Assembly: GCF_009870125.1 (NCBI RefSeq)
Contig: NC_046683.1
Span: 11,842,001 to 11,906,000 of the forward strand
Direction: 5' to 3'
From: Drosophila pseudoobscura
Taxonomy: Eukaryota > Arthropoda > Insecta > Diptera > Drosophilidae
Length of the DNA: 64,000 bases
The translations under genes and the position numbers were made by a program. Within the stretch, counting starts at the first letter, position 1, and the number at the start of each line of letters is the position of its first letter. Positions 46,161 to 57,572 of this stretch are shown piece by piece. The notes beneath the pieces are model-generated. The model did no database searches and was not told where the DNA came from. It worked only from the letters and a program-made list of their open reading frames with translations.

Positions 46161-49100
46161 TAGGGAATAATAAAATATATATGTATTCCACTTGTCTGCG
46201 GTTTCGCTGCTCGTTTCCTCTTCCGCCACTGGCATCCCACTCTGTGGAACACTTTCGCTTTCAGCCAAGAGCTGCGAAAGAATGCAGCCGCAGATACTCG
46301 TGTGCACAGATTGAGATATATGTTCTGAGCAGCTAATGAGCCGCATGAATGCAAATTATTCTATGATTACCTACAGATACATATGTCTATTGCGTATTGA
46401 TCAGCTGATTTCTGTTGGAATTTGATCAACTTTTTCGTTGCTCAAAGTTGTGTCTTCATTGCTGTAACTGTATCTTTTGAGTGATTCTTGTTAAAGACAT
46501 ATCTACATGAAGATAATCAGTATTAAAGATACATTAAATTCAAGGATCAAGCAATAGTTTTACATCTAAGCTTCTGAAAACTATAATCAGATTTTCTTGG
46601 AATTAGCGATGCTTTTCGTAGCTCAAATGAATATGTGAATCTTCTGTGGCTGTCCCTTAGGGGAAGTATATCTTCATGGGATTCAACAAAGTTGAATTCT
46701 ATTTAAGGCTTACAAACATGTAAAAGATATTAAGATACTATTACTTGAGCAGCAAGAATCTATTTTAGAGGAGAGGAAGTAATCTATGAGGCAACATTTT
46801 TCAACAAAGCTCAAAGGTTATCTTGATAGGACATCTCCTGTGTCTGTATTCTCTGATTCTAAGAAATTGTCCTGGGACTGTAACTGTATCTAACTATTTT
46901 GTATAATATTTGTATTTTGTAAAGCTGCATTACTTAATGTCCCTTTCAGTCCTCTTAAGACTTTCCAAGTGATATTAAGAACTGACATCTGGCTTGACTG
47001 GAATTTGAGATACTTTCCTTAGCCCAATTTTACTTAAATTGATTGATTATTTTGATAAATCCCTCAGTTTGTGTCTGTTCTGTATCCTCTAGAAATACAA
47101 TATGTTTGCCCAGCTTTACCCATCTACTCGTAGTATATTTTGTGACATTTCTTCAGGAAAAAGTGAGTAAATTCTGCATCTATTCCTTGGCTTACATCTT
47201 AACTTGTTGCCTTCAAAAGTTACCAGCTTTGAAGCATATTTATTTCTGTAACAAATATGCAATCTTTCACGAATGGTTGCCCATAGTTGAAACCATTTAG
47301 ATCGACTCTGGCTTGGGCTTACACAGGAAAAAGTTCTGTATATTTACGGAGTATCTTTGTGGAGTTAAGCTTAAGAAAATATTTGTCAGATACTTAAGCG
47401 TTGGAAGTTGCTGGAACTCTAGAATTTTATATTGAAGCTGCTGCTGCAGCTACTTTTGAATCTATTTATAGTAAATTGTTGCATCAGTTTCATTGTGAAT
47501 TTCTCTCTTGTAGATTTTCCCCGCTAGAAGTATTTCTCCGGAAATTTTGTTGTTATTCCTTTAATGGCTATAAATTCATCTGCTATTACTTAGCCACAAT
47601 GGTGTTATTTGAAATCGTTTCATGATTGTACATTTCAAGAGCTTTAATATATGTTTCCCCTATTCCGCCTCGGTGTCCCTTAAAATGATTAGCAAAATCA
47701 CAAGGACGAGGACGAAATGGGAATCGATGGACGGAAGTTTTTGTTATTTGAACACAAAAGTTGGATGCTGTCCATCAGGGACTATATATACGTATATACA
47801 TCACTCCATTTGCGAATATGTGTGTATGTATGGACATCCTTTTCGCCATCGCTTGTCCTTCTGGCTCTGACTCCAATTGAGCCGCAAAACAAAAGGGACG
47901 CTGCCCTCGGGCCAGACCGATTCCTTCCTTCTTTTTTGTTCAGCTGCTACTACCCAGACAACAATTTAAATATTTTCTAACCAAACTGCAAATCAGTGGA
48001 AGGCAGAAGGGAGCCGGGGCAAGTAATGACCCAACTGCGAGGCTGCTCATTTTGGCAAACAGCCTCTAGCACCCCTCGGACTCCTGTCATCAGTTGGGAT
48101 GCGACATAATGACAATTGCAGTGCAACTGCTACATTTGCTCAGCTCCACCTCCACCGCCACCGCCCCAGACATGCCACCAATGTTCCTCCAAGCCCCATC
48201 CCTTCGTTGACAGCCTCATTTGTGGGCTGCCTCTTCTAATGAGCCCGACTGAATACCCCTGAATCGTTTCAACCAAATTGTAGGCCAGCAAACCAAGGTT
48301 TCAAAGGCTGGAAATGTTGGAAATGTGTGCGTCACTATTTCCCTTCGATGGGAGGCCCCTCAAATCGTGTGCTGTCTGTGATGCTTCAAGATATCTTCAA
48401 GTATGGCTCCAGATGCACTGCCCGCAGTACATAGGAATCTAGTGGATCATATACAGAGCCTGGACCAGCATGCCGATGATGCAGAATAGCTCTGAATATT
48501 GGCCTATCCGATATGCAATTGATCAACAATGTAGAGCGAGAACGAGCGCCTCTGAGTTGAGGGTTTTGTCCATTCGATATAATGATTTACGAGTGGGAAT
48601 TACTAGAAGGAATTGGGTAATTTCAAGGGAGCCTGTTCGACGCTCTTCATAGAATTAGCCTCGTGAAATCCTTCTTTTTTTGTGTATTTGCTTCCGTTTG
48701 GGTGCGTCTTGTTTTAAGCTTGACTTGTCCATCCTTTGCCAGACCCACTGCCTGACCCCTGACCTCTTCTTGTCCTTCCTCGCACCCCCCCCTGCTGCAC
48801 AGGACAGCTCATCCTGCGCTTCATTTCGTGCGCTGTCGTCCATCAGTGAAATAAAAATGTCACTCCCATTGCAATCCATCACGCGACAAATGTCTCTCGT
48901 CCCTGGACCCTGCTCTTCTGCTCCTGCCCCGCTCCTTCTATCGTTCTATCTCTCACTATGTTTCTCTCGTTCGCTCTCTCGCTATCTCTTTCCGAAGTCC
49001 TAGTGTGTGTTTTTTGGGCGTAAATGTGCCGAAAAAAGGAGCTGTAGGACTCCTGAAGGATCTGCGGATGAGCAGGAGGTGGCGGAGGCAGAGGCGGCCC

Positions 49101-49942
49101 AAAGCCAAAGCCAAGCCCAACGAATGACGTGACATGGCAAAAACTTTTAGTTTTCCTCACAACACGCAGTGGGCGGCAAGAGGCGTGGCACATGTGTGTG
49201 TCTGTGTGTGTATTTGCAACGCTGCATTGTTGTTTCTTTTTTTTTATTTTTCCCTTCAGTTTTTCCCTTCATTTTTTTTTGTCTGCTATTTTTATGTGCC
49301 TTAGTCGGAGTTTGTCTTTCGCTCTCTGGCTGGAGATTGCATCCAAAATTTATGCTGTGCGGGGGAGGAGAAGCAGGAAGCAGAGAGGAGCGAGGAGGAA
49401 GGAGGGTGAACGGGCCTTGGCCAAAATGGCCGCTCGAGTCGATTATTTATAAGCACTGACAGCGTCGCGTCAACTTGATGATAAACTATGTTTGCCGCGG
49501 CGCCCTAATTGAAAATAATGTTAGTCTTCCCCGCCACCAGAAGCCACCCACCCTTCCACCCCCTTCCACTCCGATGGCCAGGCTTTGTCCATCCTCCAAA
49601 ATGGAAGGGAAAAAGTTTCCGAGCAGCCAAAAACTGTAGGCGCACTGGACGTATACGCAATGTCACGTAGGCGAACGGTGTGCATCACTCCGCCCCCCCA
49701 GAAAAAAAAGAGAGACAGACAGAGCATGGGTGGGGGGTGAAGAGTCGAAAGTGGCTCAGGGCGGGTGGGTTCTGGGAGGGTGGCTCTACAAAAAATGGCG
49801 CAGCCCCCGAAAAATTGCAATCAACTGCAAAATTGCCGACGTAAACGATGGCCAAAAAAAGAGAACAAAAAAAGCATTTTATATAGGAGAAAAAGAGTAG
49901 AAGAGGGGGGAGGGGCAGAGGGCAGGCAGGCAGGCACGGAAA

Positions 49943-50184
49943 ATGGCAAAGACTGAGGAAAGTAAAACGAAAGGAGAGGTCGCTAAGGAGAACTGCAGCC
50001 AGCAGCTGCCAGGACACGTACAACGACGCGTCGGAGACGCTGACGCTGATGGAGTCAGGAGCCAAAAACGATGTTTGCCACCCACTCTACCCAGGGACAA
50101 GTCTTCCTCCTCATCCTCCTGCTCCACCCTACGTTTTTACTTCCTTTTCAGCCTTTTCCGCCTTTTCCCTTTTCCTTGTTTCCT

Positions 50185-50220
<36 letters not shown>

Positions 50221-50257
50221 TGTTTTTTGCGCCAACCTCGTCGTAAAAACAAACTGA
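49943..50257 (+). CDS. Candidate frame, coding-like first 60 codons
   Basis: The ATG at 49943 has good context (GAAAATGGC). The first 60 residues are charged and high-complexity (MAKTEESKTKGEVAKEN, then RRVGDADADG), followed by a Ser run. The frame then enters CT-rich DNA and the GT tract at 50191-50216 and becomes Phe/Cys/Val repeats, which argues the real end or a splice lies earlier. A TATATAGG word near 49878 lies about 65 nt upstream. After the GT tract another frame (50268 to about 50508, no ATG) again has coding-like Gln/Lys-rich sequence, so an exon-intron-exon arrangement is possible. No family is recognised. Confidence 0.25.
50191..50216 (+). repeat. (GT)13 microsatellite
   Basis: Perfect GT dinucleotide run. 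Confidence 0.95.
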
Positions 50258-50880
50258 ACTGAAAAGCAGCCCAAGGAAGCAGCAACCGAAAAGAGCCCCA
50301 AAAGCGGCTCCAGCTGCAGCAGCACCGTGGAGCCGACATCTCCGGGGAAAATGGATCGGAGGGGTGGGTGTGTGTATATAGAAGAGAGCGGAAGACTGTC
50401 GTGAAGGAGCAGGCCCAAGCAGCTCAAGCAAAAGGCCAAGGAAACGAGCAAATCAAGTGGCACAAATGGCGACTAGGTGTATGCCCTAGAAATAGAGCAA
50501 AGAAGTGACAAGGATTTATGGAAATGCAATTTTTAGATGTTCAACGGAACTATGGAAATAACGAGATATAAGGTGGAAATCATTAAAGAGAGAAGAAAAG
50601 AATGGATAAGAATGGAAGCATAGAAAAATATCAAAATAACAAAGATCAAAGGACGGAAAATCGAAGAGAATAACGGCCAAGAAATCGATTGGATAGAATG
50701 AAGATGATCTTGCACAAAACCATGTGAGCTTACAAAAAGGAAAAGAATGAATCTTTATTGAATGAAAACACAAAGAATGAAAAAGCAATATTTCCATCAC
50801 TTGCTTCGACACACAATTTGTCAGATAAAAAAATCCACAAATTTTAAAGTATTTGCCAAATTTGAATCTGCTGAGAAATG
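50258..50880. other. Non-genic, purine-rich stretch
   Basis: Begins with the ATG-less Q/K-rich open frame (to about 50508) noted with the previous entry. Purine-rich, AT-rising sequence follows, with no gene, up to the CH-like pseudogene. Confidence 0.5.
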
Positions 50881-51086
50881 GATCTCTATAATTTGTACCC
50901 AGATGAAAGCGTGAAGCTCAAAAACTGGCTCAAGAATTGAAACATCAAACTGGACCCGTCGCCAGTTCCGGGATGAACGGCCCGTGGCCAGACTCGTCAA
51001 CAAGGTTCATAGGAATCCTGGGCACCGAGGGAGCAATTGAACAACTTCTCTTCTGCATAATGTACAGCCAATACGAAAACATCTGA
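50881..51086 (+). pseudogene. SPEF1-like CH-domain pseudogene P1
   Basis: The ATG at 50881 begins a frame related to paralogues A and B (KLKNWLKN, matching the W18 region). A TGA follows at once after KN, then a frameshift. In shifted frames QFRDERPVARLVNKVH (the F34-H48 region) is recognisable. The middle of the domain, including the SYIPR and NW motifs, is deleted. The end resumes as LGTEGAIEQLLFCIM, matching the GAEGAIESLLYDLM segment of paralogue B. It has one nonsense codon, at least one frameshift and one large deletion. It is diverged from both intact genes, so it represents a separate and older family member. Confidence 0.75.
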
Positions 51087-52467
51087 GATGATCCGCCCAA
51101 CTATTTCTAAGAGCATTTCCAGATCTGCTATCAAAACTTTACAAATGAATATATGTGTCTGTTTTAAAGCATTTTCCATCGCTAACTCTTGTCGTTCTTT
51201 TAATTTTTTGCGGCTTGTCGAGGTAACCCACTGATTGGTCTGCGTGAATGTTAGGGTACTGTAAAAACAGGCAGAAATTCCATTAATTTTTGTCCTTCTT
51301 ATCGCTCGGTGGCTCAGTGGGTCGTTGATGGTGGGTGGGTGGTCGGTGGCTGGTGCTGGTGCTGCTGGGAGGAGCACTCTATTCCCATCGCCCCGCTTCG
51401 CCCACTTCATTCCGCTTGCAATCTTTCGTTTTCAGGGTTCCCTGCGTGCCGTTGTGTGGCAGCTTTGGCTTAGCAGCGTCACGTGCTGCAGCGCAAACTT
51501 AACGCATTTCCGTGCCAAAGGAGACCAAGTAGGTGGCCCTCCACCCGAGCCCCGAAAACCGCCCACCACCCAACGATGCCGAACGGGTGGTGGTAGGGGG
51601 GCAGCTGCGTGCACAAGGACCTTATTGATGGCTGCAGCGACATGGCTACGAAAATTTATTGAAGCGTTAAGTTGCTGCCTTCGGAGACTTGGTTTAGTTT
51701 GCTCTCGTCTCTCTCCCAGCAACTCCCGGACTCCCTGACTGCCCCGGTCCCCGATGCCCGATGCCCCATCGTGCAGCATTTCCCAGCTTCCCATTTTCCG
51801 GCTTTCCCCGCAGGTATGCACTGCTGCTCTTTTGCATGACCCCCCAGACCAGCGTCTTTCTGTCTGTCTGTCTGTCTGTCTATCTGTCTTTCTATATGTC
51901 CTGTGTGTCCTGTCCTGTCCTGTCAGTCCTGGAATGTCCTCCCTCCTCTCCAGCGAGTGGTTTTCAGTGTATGCTTGTCCAGCTGTTGGTCAATACACGA
52001 AAAATGCATTACCACTGTGTAATTGTATTTAATTAGATGTTTGACAAAGCCATTCCGGCCAGAAACAGACAGAAGCCCCAAAGGGCGGAAGAGTATTGCG
52101 ATGGGCTGTTTCAAGGTGTTAAATACCTCTTCAAGAATGAAAAAACCACTGAGAATGTTTAGCAGAAGAAGAAAATAAAATTGGAATCCCAAATTGAGAG
52201 GGAAATGGCTTCCTTTACAGATATATATACTCCTCTTATTGGAATTTTGAATGCCACAGCAATCGGAGGACCAGGATATGTCGTCCATATGGTCTCCCAG
52301 ATGGACTTCTATAGATGGACTTGAAAATATCCATCTATTACTTCTTTTTATCTGTCAATATCTACCCGGATAAACCCACAAAAATAGTTGGCATAAAGAC
52401 ATTTGATTATTTAATTATTTTATTAATATTTGTACATAATTGTCTAGGTTAATATTTTAATTAAAGT
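51087..52467. other. Non-genic stretch between two pseudogenes
   Basis: Contains GGTGGGTGGT-type repeats (51320-51365) and a TGTC tract (51860-51884). No gene is supported. On the minus strand an AATAAA at 52424-52419 lies about 44 nt past the stop of the frame ending at 52468. Confidence 0.55.
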
Positions 52468-52749
52468 TTAAATAATTTCTGAAGAAAACACTTTCGGTCG
52501 TCTAATCTGTCCACTGGTTGGCCATGGCTTGGCCTTTATCGTACCTTCATCCTTCGGGAAGTCCGTTTTGTAAATGTGTAAAGTCCTTTTCGGTGGAGTG
52601 TATTGAGCGGTAGAGCACAAATCTGAAACTACAAGCTTCATGATAACGAACCATTCTTGAGGGGACTGAATATCATTTACGAGCTGCCAGACTTGGACAG
52701 TTTTTCGCAAATTGAAATCTAATCTGCTTTCCGGGATATCTGCTTGGGT
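52468..52749 (-). CDS. Unrecognised 93-codon open frame, possible terminal exon
   Basis: On the minus strand a frame is open from 52749 (after TAG) to TAA at 52468. Its composition is strikingly protein-like (VWQLVNDIQ, then EWFVIMKLVV, later HIYKTDFPKDEG and a Pro-rich basic end), with no repeat. An AATAAA lies about 44 nt past the stop, as expected of a real 3' exon. The first in-frame ATG is at 52641, giving a 57-residue product. The first part overlaps the pseudogene P2, in a different frame from its CH domain, so the locus looks chimeric. No good splice acceptor was found and no family is recognised. The segment PKDE also occurs in the open frame after paralogue A. Confidence 0.4.
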   Translation of the reverse strand, partial: TQADIPESRLDFNLRKTVQVWQLVNDIQSPQEWFVIMKLVVSDLCSTAQYTPPKRTLHIYKTDFPKDEGTIKAKPWPTSGQIRRPKVFSSEII

Positions 52750-52884
52750 CTACTCGTTCTGGATGGACCCTATTGAAGAGTCTCGCCCCAGGCACTGAAT
52801 TCGTGACGTATCCGGTGGTTCAGCAATGCTCCGTAGGTCAGCAGCCACTGGTGCAACGTCTGGCATTGCTGGTAGTTCAATGCT
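52728..52884 (-). pseudogene. SPEF1-like CH-domain pseudogene P2, recent copy of paralogue A
   Basis: Reading on the minus strand, NYQQCQTLHQWLLTYG and the following NHRIRHEFS match paralogue A residues 8-35 almost exactly. The sequence is about nine-tenths identical by eye. A small deletion after the FS codons breaks the frame, and a stop follows. The match then continues at DNA level through the residue 43-60 region with another 4-bp loss, ending near 52728. The true start and the C-terminal half are missing. It lies opposite in strand to paralogue A, so plus-strand transcription across it would give RNA antisense to paralogue A. Confidence 0.85.
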
Positions 52885-54559
52885 GTATGCTATATATTCT
52901 TTTGAAACTTATAAATGTTAAAGAAATTATTAATTGGAAATAATATCTAAACTCTGATTAACTCCTGCAAGAACTACAAGCAAAATCCATGTTTTTGACC
53001 ATCACATAAGAAGAAATCAACCTTTCTACAATGATATGATGTGAGAAGATGATACTAGATACAATAATTTCAAAGGAGATTGATTAAATGGTAAATTAAG
53101 CTTAACTTATGGACCTTGGGGAATGACACACGATACTCTATAAGAACATGGAATCCAGTGAGCCACTTTATTCAATGATTGATTCATGATTTATGCAAAA
53201 ACTATCTTATTATATTATCGAAGAATCGCCGACAGAGGCAACGCTAAATTATATACCGATCATTTGCATTCCTCATTCAAAAGCTTAAAGCAAACATACT
53301 TATATTTTGTCTATAATTTCAGATACATACAATATATCTCCATGTCGATTGTTGTCCTTCTTCCTACTATTATTCGAGTACAATGTTTTTACCCTTCTAT
53401 TATACAAACTTATTCGAAAAGCATTTGATGAATGAACTCTCTATTGTATTGAAGAGTGAAATAATTGGCAAAAATGAATGAATGAAAGGCATAATAATAT
53501 CTCCTCCCCTTATTTTCTTTGACTCCACGAAAAGCCGAAAACAAAACTCGCTGTTTGGAATTTTACTATAAATTATTTATCTAGAATTTCTCTCTAAATA
53601 GTAAGGGCTTGTGTTGTTCACTCTCGCCTGCTGCCACATTGCCGTTGGATCCGCCTGCCATTGTATCCCCGTTGGACACTGCTCTGCTTGCAACGTGCAC
53701 CATGCCCGGGGAGAGGGGGACTGGTGATGGCAGAGGAGCCAAAATGTGTTTATTTGCCGACTCTTCATGTCGATTAAGGCAAATTAATAGTTTATTTATT
53801 TTTTCGCCGCTCTGACATCAAAATAATTCGACAGCCAACATGGCAGGTGGAGTGGCAGTTGCCGGAGGAGGGGTTGGGGTGACCAGCTAGCTAGGGGCTG
53901 GTGTGGGGGTGACAGCAGTTTGGCAGAGCAGAAAAAGTTGGAAAAAACCACTCGAAAGTAAATAAGAAATTTCCCAAATTGTTGTGCCATTAAAAAATGA
54001 ATTAAAGAAAAGCTTCGTGCATGGGAGCGATGGATTGAGGGGGGGGTTTAAGAGGGGACTAAACTGTTGTTTTTGAGTGATGGGCGCCATTTTGTTTTGT
54101 TCAAGTGTGGTGGAGGGGTGTGGGGGGTGGCCGGGGGACGGGGACTCCTGCATTATCGATGAGGCGCCAAATTGATTCCAAGTGCCGTTACGTGCATGTA
54201 ATTTGACTTCCACAAGGGTTGTCTAAGAATAGGGAGTAGTGGGAGTAATGGGAGTAGAGGGTAGGCTAGGGGTAGGGGGTGCCATGAGGGAGTGAGAAGT
54301 TGTTTCTAGCAACTCGAAAAACGCATAAACACAACAAAGGAGAAGGAGACAGCAAGCTCGCTAGAGGGAAAGAGAGGGAGAGGCTGAGTAGCACTCTTGC
54401 AACATTTCGTGTTGCAGGCATCAGCAAGGAGCAGCAAAATGCAGCAAAGGCTCAAGAGAGCGCGCTGCCAAAGAGAGAGCCCAACTGAAACTGAAGTTTC
54501 ACTCAAGCCGAGGGCAGCGCAGTCAGCGTCAGCGCAAGCAGCAGCCGAGGCAGTAGCAG
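52885..54559. other. Non-genic stretch leading into a GC-rich island
   Basis: The AT-rich region 52900-53600 has no supported gene. G-rich tracts lie around 54040-54290. From 54300 the sequence is purine-rich and enters the island. An alternative frame from ATG 54439 (63 residues, Gln/Ala/Ser-rich) overlaps the next entry. Confidence 0.5.
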
Positions 54560-55200
54560 ATGCAGCAAAATGCAAAGCCCAAAGAGAGTCGCCAAGCATT
54601 CAAATGCAAAGCCCAAAGAGAAGCTAAGCAGGAGCCCAAAGAGAACAGCTCCCCAGAGCAAGCTGTCGTAGAGTCGTTCGGCCGCTTAAAGAGAGAGCAA
54701 ACGAACGTGAACGCGTGCAGTTCGGAGTCGAGAGTCGAGTCAAGTGCCGTTGCTGGAGTGCAAAACTTTTGCAATGCTGACCAGCTGTTAGCCGTAAGAG
54801 AGGGAGAGCGAGACCGAGACCGAATGCGAGAGAGAGCCACAGTACGACCGGCTGGAGGGGGAGGGCTCGATAACGTTCGACTGCACTGCTTTTGGGCGCC
54901 TTTGCCTCTGCAGGCCCTGCACTCTGTCTGACTGTCTTTAGCCACGTGTGTGTGTGGCGTGTATGTGAGTGTGTCCATTCCCTTGCCCTTACACCTCTCC
55001 ATTCTACACTGCCGCAGACCTTCGGCCTGCGCCTCTGCACGCACCGTCGCTGGCGTTGTATGATAGCCGCAGCCGCAGTTCGGCCGACTGGCCACGCCTA
55101 CGCCTGCAACACACCCACGCAAAAGAGGCGCTAGTTAGGATTGGTTCAAACGGCTGGACACGACATGCATGAAGCCAGGGCTAGGGACACGACACGACAT
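54300..55200. promoter_or_regulatory. GC/CAG-rich island, possible promoter and 5' exon
   Basis: CpG- and CAG-rich sequence contains GCAGTTCGG at 54718-54726, which resembles a fly initiator (A+1 at 54719). A good splice donor (GCC followed by GTAAGAG) lies at 54794. The matching downstream promoter element is only approximate. The island also has GAGCGAGACCGAGACC-type GA-rich sequence (54796-54838). Confidence 0.3.
54560..54931 (+). CDS. Candidate 123-codon frame with internal splice donor
   Basis: The ATG at 54560 opens a charged, fairly high-complexity frame (KPKESRQAFK, then SSPEQAVVESFGRLKREQ, later NADQLLAV). At 54794 a GTAAGAG donor falls within it, after which the translation turns Arg/Glu-rich and then Gly-rich, so a coding exon ending at 54793 is the more likely reading. 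It contains a direct repeat with core GCCCAAAGAGA (54577-54587, 54611-54621, 54634-54644). A second frame (ATG 54439) is also open here. The island may equally be an untranslated leader. No family is recognised. Confidence 0.25.
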   Translation: MQQNAKPKESRQAFKCKAQREAKQEPKENSSPEQAVVESFGRLKREQTNVNACSSESRVESSAVAGVQNFCNADQLLAVREGERDRDRMRERATVRPAGGGGLDNVRLHCFWAPLPLQALHSV

Positions 55201-55880
55201 CCCCCCTCGAACGCCCACCCGCCTACTACCCACCACCCCCCTCTCGACACTCGTCCTTCCTGTTGCTGTTGCTGTTTCTGCTGCTGCTTCTCCTCTCTTC
55301 GCCACACTTCTTGGCCCCTCTACTGCTACTCGTCTCTGCTTCGGACATGCCGCGTAAAAAGCCGCTGCTGCTGCTGCTGCCGACGCCAGCGTCGACCTTT
55401 CCTGTAAAAATTTTTGGGGATTATTGATGGGCGGCATGTGGGGTGGTGGGGGGGTGGACTGTGTGTGCATCTACTGCACACCTTCATCCCCTCTAAAGTT
55501 TTTGTTTTTACTCTTAATTTTTTTCTTCTTTTTTTTTGCGAAAAGCAAAGTATATTGATTAAGCACATTTGAAAGAGAGCGAGAGAGAGCAATAGAGAGT
55601 GTGTGTGTGCGTAGGGGATGCGTGTATGTGTGTGTGTGTTTAGGGTGGTGCGGGGAGGGTAGAACATAACTGCATAAATGAGGCTTTAAGCTTGTTAACA
55701 GCCAACTGACGCAGCATCGACGTCGACGTCCAACGTCAACGCGAACATCGACGCAACGCCGCTGCCAGCACTGTCCGGCGCTTCGTTTGGTAAAATGTGT
55801 TTTTTTTTTGTGATTTTTTTTTGGTTGGTATTAGAGCTATGATGAGGCTGGTGGAAAACTAATCGTGTGTGTGAGTGTGA

Positions 55881-55898
55881 GTGTGTGTGTGTGTGTGT
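55881..55898 (+). repeat. (GT)9 microsatellite
   Basis: Perfect GT run preceded by interrupted GT units from about 55865. Confidence 0.9.
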
Positions 55899-56962
55899 TT
55901 GGGGGTGCCTAGAGCGGGCGAAGGAGGGGATCCTGGTTAATATGTTTCTCATAGTTTTTGTGTAGACGCGGACACAGCATTCGCCTTTTTGTCCATATTT
56001 TTCGGGTTAATTACGCAGAGTTTTGCGCACAAATTTTAACGGTATTGTAGATAAGGGATTGTAAAATGGGGATTACCTCTAGAGGGCATGATGTATGTAC
56101 AATATGGGGTTGTTATATGTATTTTAGAGCTCTTAAATAGAAGGGATTAGCACCAAAGACCAAAGGAGTGGATCGCATAAGGAACATTACAACTAAAGGA
56201 TAGAACAGAGAGTAATGTAGGTAATCGATATATATGGAAAGAGAAATTTCATAAAAAGAAGGACTTAACACTACAAAGAGGTTTACCCATGATATATGTA
56301 CATGGCAGAGAACTGGATACTTACGCAATTATACTTTGATCTATTATAGGATGGAGCATAAGATGGGGGAGGTATGCCATAGACTTCTTAACATGGGAGA
56401 TAGAGAGAAATGACTGGAAGGCAACCAAAGCTGAAAAAGTATAAAACCCCTTAAATGATATGCCAAGGATTCTTTTTATTATAGACAACTTTCTGACAAA
56501 CTTTATCATTAGGAATCATAGGACTCCATCCTATAGAATCCCACCTTTTGGCGGCACTTTCAATCAATAAATTTTCAATTTTCATTATGTTGAGAAACCC
56601 ATGATACGAGTATCAAAAAGAAAAACCCAGACAGAGCCACATTTTCCTTTCCACGCAACTATTGAGAATATGAATACATATCTCCCAAGCCACACGAAAG
56701 AGCGCAGGACGTGCTTTATGTCCTGGCCAGTCGATTGCCAGAACTAACCTGGCCGAACACAACTGTACTTCCCTGTGGGTTGTCTCGAATCGAATTCATT
56801 TGCGAATACATCGCGACATGGCAATCGCTCTAAACAAACACAAAATGCAATAAATTCAGAGAACCAAAGAACCCAAACCCCAAGTCCGAAACCGAAACCG
56901 AACCCGAAAATCGAATCGAGTGTGAGGGCAGGGGACCATCGATTATGGGCCCAAAAATCCCA

Positions 56963-56989
56963 TAGCCGTAGCCGTAGCCGTAGCCGTAG
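56963..56989 (+). repeat. (TAGCCG)n hexanucleotide repeat
   Basis: Four and a half units. Confidence 0.9.
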
Positions 56990-57540
56990 ACAACAGTCGA
57001 CTGGCGTCCGACAAAAGGACCCAAAAAACAGGACCCGTTTTGCATGTGTAGCCGTAGCCCAAGTACATAACCAATAGATACGCATTGATATAGTTCTCCT
57101 CGGAAGAGGATAACCAGACAGAGAGAAAGGGAGAGGAAGGAGAGAAAGGACTGGTGCCAGTGCCAGCCAGTCATAGACATAAACGAACCGGCAACCGAAA
57201 CACACGAAAGCCCGAAAAACCGAATCCGTAACTGAACCGAACCGAACCGGTAGCGGTACTGCTACCAGGGTCCTGGCCATGGTCCTTCTGCTGGTTCGGT
57301 CTTGGGGAGTCAGAGGGCGCTCTGACCATTCCCTATCCTTTTTTCCTTTTGTTAATTAAGTTTCGTTTGTTTTGCGAGCGCCCTCAGACCGCATCGTTGT
57401 CGTATTTGAACTCTGGCCAGGACATGCCTGGATAAGGAAGAAAACACCCACCCGCACCCAGTCGCACACTCACACACGAGCTAAGAGAGGCTGAACCAGA
57501 GATACATGGGACAGGTGAATGAGATTTTATTTTATTTTCG

Positions 57541-57572
57541 ATGCGACATGCGACATGCGACATGAGACATGC
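57541..57572 (+). repeat. (CGACATG)n heptanucleotide repeat
   Basis: About four units, one changed to AGACATG. Confidence 0.9.

Larger units (their letters stand above)
40815..49942. other. Long non-genic stretch with simple repeats
   Basis: Contains the third GCAACATGTTGC module (41529-41559), CAACAA-rich DNA (42060-42500) and a CTG-rich patch (43215-43290). It also has the longest GT tract (44193-44236), an AT tract (44384-44405), the AT-rich dyad (44981-45047), a GCT tract near 45845 and a GT tract (46137-46160). The interval 46350-47620 is AT-rich with no supported frame. No gene is called. Confidence 0.5.

Noticed and set aside
54529..55122. A 197-codon minus-strand frame
   Set aside because: It mirrors the repeat-rich plus-strand island. 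Leu/Ala/Cys-rich translation with no domain.
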